A stretch of 64,000 nucleotides of DNA from Haemonchus contortus. Lineage: Eukaryota; Nematoda; Chromadorea; Rhabditida; Trichostrongylidae. Under the pieces are notes generated by a model. That model ran no database searches. It was not told the origin of the DNA and saw only the letters and a program-made list of their open reading frames with translations. Position numbers and translations under genes: made by a program. The stretch spans positions 7,422,491-7,486,490 of the forward strand of contig LS997566.1 of the NCBI GenBank assembly GCA_000469685.2, read 5' to 3'. Below are positions 59,877 through 64,000 of the stretch, piece by piece (positions within the stretch are counted from its first letter, which is position 1; every line of letters starts with the position of its first letter).

Positions 59877-61600
59877 TTCCCTTAAATTCTATTAGTCATG
59901 ATAATAATCAAATTTTTAATAATAGATAATGGAAATAATAAATAGTAATAACGGGGGTTAAAAGGTCGTTGATCGGATGCGATAAACTGAGCAGCATTTT
60001 TTTTGGACGAAACCGTGATGAAATGATGATGCTCCCAAGAAAGCAGCGGCCAAAGAGTCCCTTTCGAGCCATAAATTCCTGCTGTCTGTCTGATGGTTAT
60101 ATTCCCAAGTTTTTGGACTACACGTGGGAACCATTCCAAGACGAATGGCCTTTTTTGTTACCATCTGTTGCCAGCATAGAAATCGCGCCTATCGTGCCTT
60201 AAACCACCTATTGTAGCCTATTACAACTCTCACAGCTAGGTTGTCTCTACTTCACCCATCGACTGTTTTCTTTTTCTTGATTTCATTCCAGTGGCATTTC
60301 TTTCAAATACTATAAATAGCCGTAAAGTCAGAATCGTGAGACATCAAGGTGGTGGCTTCAATTTAGGTAATGCCTAAACGTAACCAGCAGTTCTCCTATG
60401 AATCGAGTTTTCTGCTAGACAAATAACTAAACAGTAACCGCTACTATTCTCCAGGTAACTTGATGGATTAATAGCAATTTTTGTGGGACGCTAAAATAGA
60501 TGTAAATCATCAATAACAAAGGGGTGTAGCCTTGGTCTGTGAAGGAGTTCAACCTGAAATTAAGCAAATCTCAGCAATAATGAGGAGTAGAACGTAGCTG
60601 TGAGCTTTGAGGAGATAATCCACTTTCTCCGATCAAGCCGTCCACCTTTCTCTAAAATGGATCGGAAGAAGGTACGCAGCTTTGTGAATCCTCGTTGAAT
60701 GGAAGGTACATATAGAGCTGATGATTTTGGGAACAAGTAGTGATGACTTTAGGTGTTTTTGAATAGTATATCGTTACCTATCACTTCAAACACAGTCTAC
60801 TTAATTCAAATTGGAGCCACGCCCAGTCCCTCGTTTTCCAAGCTACTTCTTCTAACAGAATTCTAAGATTTGGGTGAACTGCAAACCTCGCTATGAGAGC
60901 AACCACCAATACAAATGGGCAATTCATATATGTCAAAATGCCCGACATCCCCTTGTTCTTTATGTGTATCTGGCCAAAGTCAATCGCTTGACGATTCTGC
61001 CGTGTGGAATGCGATTTTTGTAAATATTTGCTATGCTTATAGGGCAATTTTTCAAATTAAATATGCTTCATTGCCCTCCATCGATCCTACACAAACAGTA
61101 GGAATACAACCGAAAGAATAATTTGAGTTCGAGGAAATAGTTTGAGGATAGAAAGTGGCTCGAATTTTCCGAAATGATGTCAGGAACTCTGTGAAGAACA
61201 ACTTGTAGGAGTGTGTGTTACAATTTGAGCGGATTAGTCCCCAAAAGCCTAAAACTAACCCGATCCCTTCTTACCCTCTTTCCCGTTCCCCCTACTTCAT
61301 TTTGCCATTGCCGTTTGAATAATTGAAGTAGGACTGCAGTAATATCCTCGCTGATTCTGACAACTTCATTAGCCAGGTAGTTTTTGAAACACTTCATAAG
61401 CGAAACAATTTCACAGCATAATAGGAAATATAAGCAGTCGGAAAATTCAAATCAACTAAACTGGAAAACGAAAGGAGGACATCACGAAGGAAGCTGATGT
61501 CGTCCAGAGGGTCCTAGTTCGAAAAAAAAAATTGAAAAAAATAAAGCACCATATAATTTTTATAATATACGTAAAGGGTATGTATTTACGTATGTAGGTA
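59877..61600. other. Intergenic, no firm gene
   Basis: A minus-strand open frame ends at 60781 with a protein-like tail (ILLEEVAWKTRDWAWLQFEL) preceded by a possible acceptor (GGTTTGCAG). I cannot connect it to other exons and do not recognise it. The rest shows nothing. Confidence 0.35.
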
Positions 61601-62042
61601 TTATGTGAACGATAATGTTTTTAACGTTAATGAATTAGCTCTGGCCCAACCGAGAGCCATGCTTATGCCCACGAGTGGGTGGTGCATGTTTCTGCTTCTT
61701 CTTAACGGTACTGTTCGGGCAGCTCCTTCTAAAAAGATCTAGATCGCCTTTGTTAACAGTGTTTTCCATCTAACGCATTGCCTTCAAGTACTCGACAGCG
61801 AGTGCCATATGTCTTACCTAAGTGGAAAAGCTCTTTTCCTGAAGAAACATCAAGAACTAAATGAAGTTCTTTGAGCAGCCGACCTCTGATGGATAAAACA
61901 ATCTCTGCGTAAGCTATAGTGGTCTCTAAATCAGGGACTGCTGGCACCTCCTTGCCTTTATAAACATCCGTGTCATCCACAGCTGTTGATAAGAATAGTA
62001 TTCCTGAACGTGCTTCTTTCTCATATGTTGCATATGATTCAT
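61601..62042 (-). CDS. Candidate last two exons of an unidentified gene
   Basis: Exon 61818-62042 has a good acceptor (GGACTTTCAG) and donor (TTAG|GTAAGAC). It reads ESYATYEKEARSGILFLSTA, VYKGKEVPAVPDLETTIAYA, EIVLSIRGRLLKELHLVLD and VSSGKELFHL. It joins in phase to 61601-61728 (acceptor ATCTTTTTAG), which adds EGAARTVPLRRSRNM to a stop. The amino-acid pattern is protein-like (acidic, amphipathic, few rare residues), but I recognise no family. Upstream exons would lie at higher coordinates; open frames at 62043-62201 and 63445-63672 are candidates in unverified phase. A second open frame over the last exon (ending GHKHGSRLGQS) cannot be excluded. Confidence 0.35.
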
Positions 62043-64000
62043 CTGAAAGTCCTTCTCAGGGTTTTCCAGATAAGTTTGGAACTGAGACCGGGCAGAAATA
62101 TAATAGGATTGTAAAAGCAGCACTCCAACTTGCGAATTAGAAGGTGACTGATAAATTGGCACTGCATAGAAGGCAATCTTCGTTACCATAAAAAAATTCA
62201 TGTCGTTTCTCTACATCGTTCCCACACTAATTTCTCCATACCAAGATATTACTCAGGATAGTCCCTGATATCCGTACTAATCCCATATACAAAGCAAGAC
62301 CGGAAGCCGTTACAGCTACCCCTCATTCATTTATACTTCACTGATGATGTCCCTTTTTTATGTCAGCTTAGTATCGTTTTGCTTTCACATTCGGGCCTTG
62401 AATTGATTTCTCCTCACAGGCGACTACTGTAGCCACTTTGCCACAAGTGCTAGAGCAACATGCAAAGTTGTCTACATTATCAAAAACTGGCATGGTCATA
62501 TTTCAAAACGAAGCGGAGGCAGTAAGCGCGAGTATCCTTTTATTTTATTCCCCACATGAATTAAATATGAAGCAAATCCATTGCAGTCACTTCAGCGCCC
62601 CTAAGTTGGCGGATCAATTTTCCAGTAGGGCCCCAGAAACGATGTATACCTTCCGACGCAACAATTAGACTGACTCAAAAACTTCAGCGTCAGAAAGCAC
62701 AGGGCTACTGGATTGGTTATCTGGACAGTACTGGGTCCTGCTATCGATCACATAGGTTCGACAAGAGAAAAGATTCGAGGTACAGTCTCACCGGAAAACT
62801 CGAGCTGCCCTGAAATGCGGTCCGCTTCGAGGCCCTGGCCCTATCTTCCTTGGCCCTTGTCTGCTAGCTGGGCCCTATGTGATCTGGAACGACACTAATC
62901 AAATAGACATACAATTAATTACAACAATTATATTTTGATATGGCGGTTAGAACTGCTACTGCTTCTGTAGATAGGAAGCAAGGCTGAAGGATAGGAGGCA
63001 ATCTATACTGGGAAACCAAACATTTCAGATCCTGTAAGACAGTAATGTACTCAAGGGGAACGCTAGCTTCTATACCCGTTATTAACACTTTACATAATAA
63101 ATTTTTATTTTCGAACTGGTTGTTTTTGGTGGCGTGTTAAACTTTGGATCCTCCCTCCCTATTTTGAGACCTTCGCTCAGGCACTTCCTATATCTCTTCT
63201 CTCGGCAAGATTCGTGACAAACACATAGATAAATTGGTTTTTAATGGGTTTTCGATATTGAGGGCATCTTGTTTACCAGAAAATAATTTACCAGAATTCC
63301 CTCGATAAGGGCAGGTACAGGGTGGAGGCTGAAGCACCACAGCCTCCTGAATGTATACCGCAAAACCCTCCCATTTCCCAATCTCTCTTTTTTTCATTCT
63401 CCAACTACACCTATCAATATGAAGGCTTGATTGAATTTGCATTATTAATCAATATATTTACAAAAACATGCTGAACTGTCCTGAAAATAACCGATCAGCC
63501 CGCCAGTAGATCCAACTCCCATGTAGTGATACAACAAGCGGTGTCCGAACTCTCCCAAGTCCCAGTCCCAGAAGATTACCACTTGAGCACATTGGTTTTT
63601 CAGAAGATACCAACTCAATGCATCAGTACGCCCTAGAAAGCTGGCTCTGTTTGGATCCATCTTGAGATACATCAGCCATCATTTTCAAGAACTCTAATTT
63701 TCCGTTCCCGTTCATTTCCAAACTTTCCTTTTTCCCTCTTTCGTTTTTTCTCGAAATTTTCCATCCTTTATGTGGAAATTCGGATTTTTGTTCAGAATTC
63801 AATATGAATATATTTCCATATCCACTTTATGGGACCACACATTGAATATAGTCCAATATTCATAGTTTCCTGCTAGAGGCTCATTTCTTCCATCGAATAT
63901 GGATGAGACGAGGAACTGGCGATATGACTTCCTCATTCGACTAGGCTAGCAGTCTTCTATTTTTATCTCCTCTCCATTTCGTAATGTGGCCCTTCATCTG
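62043..64000. other. Right edge, unresolved
   Basis: Several exon-like open frames occur. Plus 62420-62668 follows an acceptor (CTCCTCACAG) and reads ATTVATLPQVLEQHAKLSTL then SKTGMVIFQNEAEAVSASIL. Minus 63672-63445 reads MDPNRASFLGRTDALSWYLL then GEFGHRLLYHYMGVGSTGG. Minus near 63300-63360 has a short stretch ending in a GTAAAT donor-like site. None could be assembled into a gene, and I recognise none. Confidence 0.3.

Noticed and set aside
1..64000. CRISPR arrays, bacterial operons or ribosome binding sites
   Set aside because: Spliced eukaryotic genes throughout; no regularly spaced direct repeats with unique spacers. The 127-bp array at 36056-36610 is a minisatellite.

Overview
The window looks like nuclear DNA of a nematode, probably a strongylid (clade V) relative of hookworms. 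The coding exons are short, the introns have the nematode-type 3' splice signal (TTTTCAG or TTTTAAG), and non-coding DNA dominates. It is full of degraded Tc1/mariner elements, non-LTR retrotransposon pieces and a tRNA-derived SINE. The species cannot be fixed from sequence alone.

I could rebuild four complete genes by following splice sites and reading phase by hand. On the plus strand, 12880-18914 is a 13-exon secreted purple acid phosphatase of the long type (481 aa) with all five metal-binding blocks. On the minus strand, three tandem paralogues of a family GT31 (beta-1,3-galactosyltransferase-like) Golgi glycosyltransferase lie at 29190-33990 (335 aa), 37631-45566 (358 aa) and 50337-54973 (360 aa). 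Each has eight exons. Several exon lengths are identical in all three genes (106, 191 and 84 bp), all three have a signal-anchor N-terminus and a DDD metal/nucleotide-sugar motif, and the exon sums are multiples of three with no internal stop. They appear to be an old, still intact tandem gene family.

Layout: 1-12.8 kb has no supported gene, only SINE pieces, a 938-bp palindromic mariner derivative (4581-5518) and short repeats. 12.9-18.9 kb is the phosphatase. 18.9-29.2 kb is repeat-rich: a degenerate mariner at 20732-21993, a GC-rich foldback element at 27189-27445 and two more mariner derivatives. 29.2-55.0 kb is the GT31 cluster, with retrotransposon fragments in one intron of each gene and, between genes, a 127-bp minisatellite and a Tc1-like element. 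55-64 kb has another mariner derivative, a head-to-head SINE pair and one unidentified candidate gene (61601-62042, minus).

The most striking feature is a GAA/TTC trinucleotide tract of about 1.27 kb (52594-53866) inside an intron of the third GT31 gene. It begins exactly at the 3' end of an RTE-type retrotransposon coding sequence, which suggests the tract grew from that element's tail. I found no convincing new biological system; the GT31 cluster with its giant intronic repeat is the best lead.
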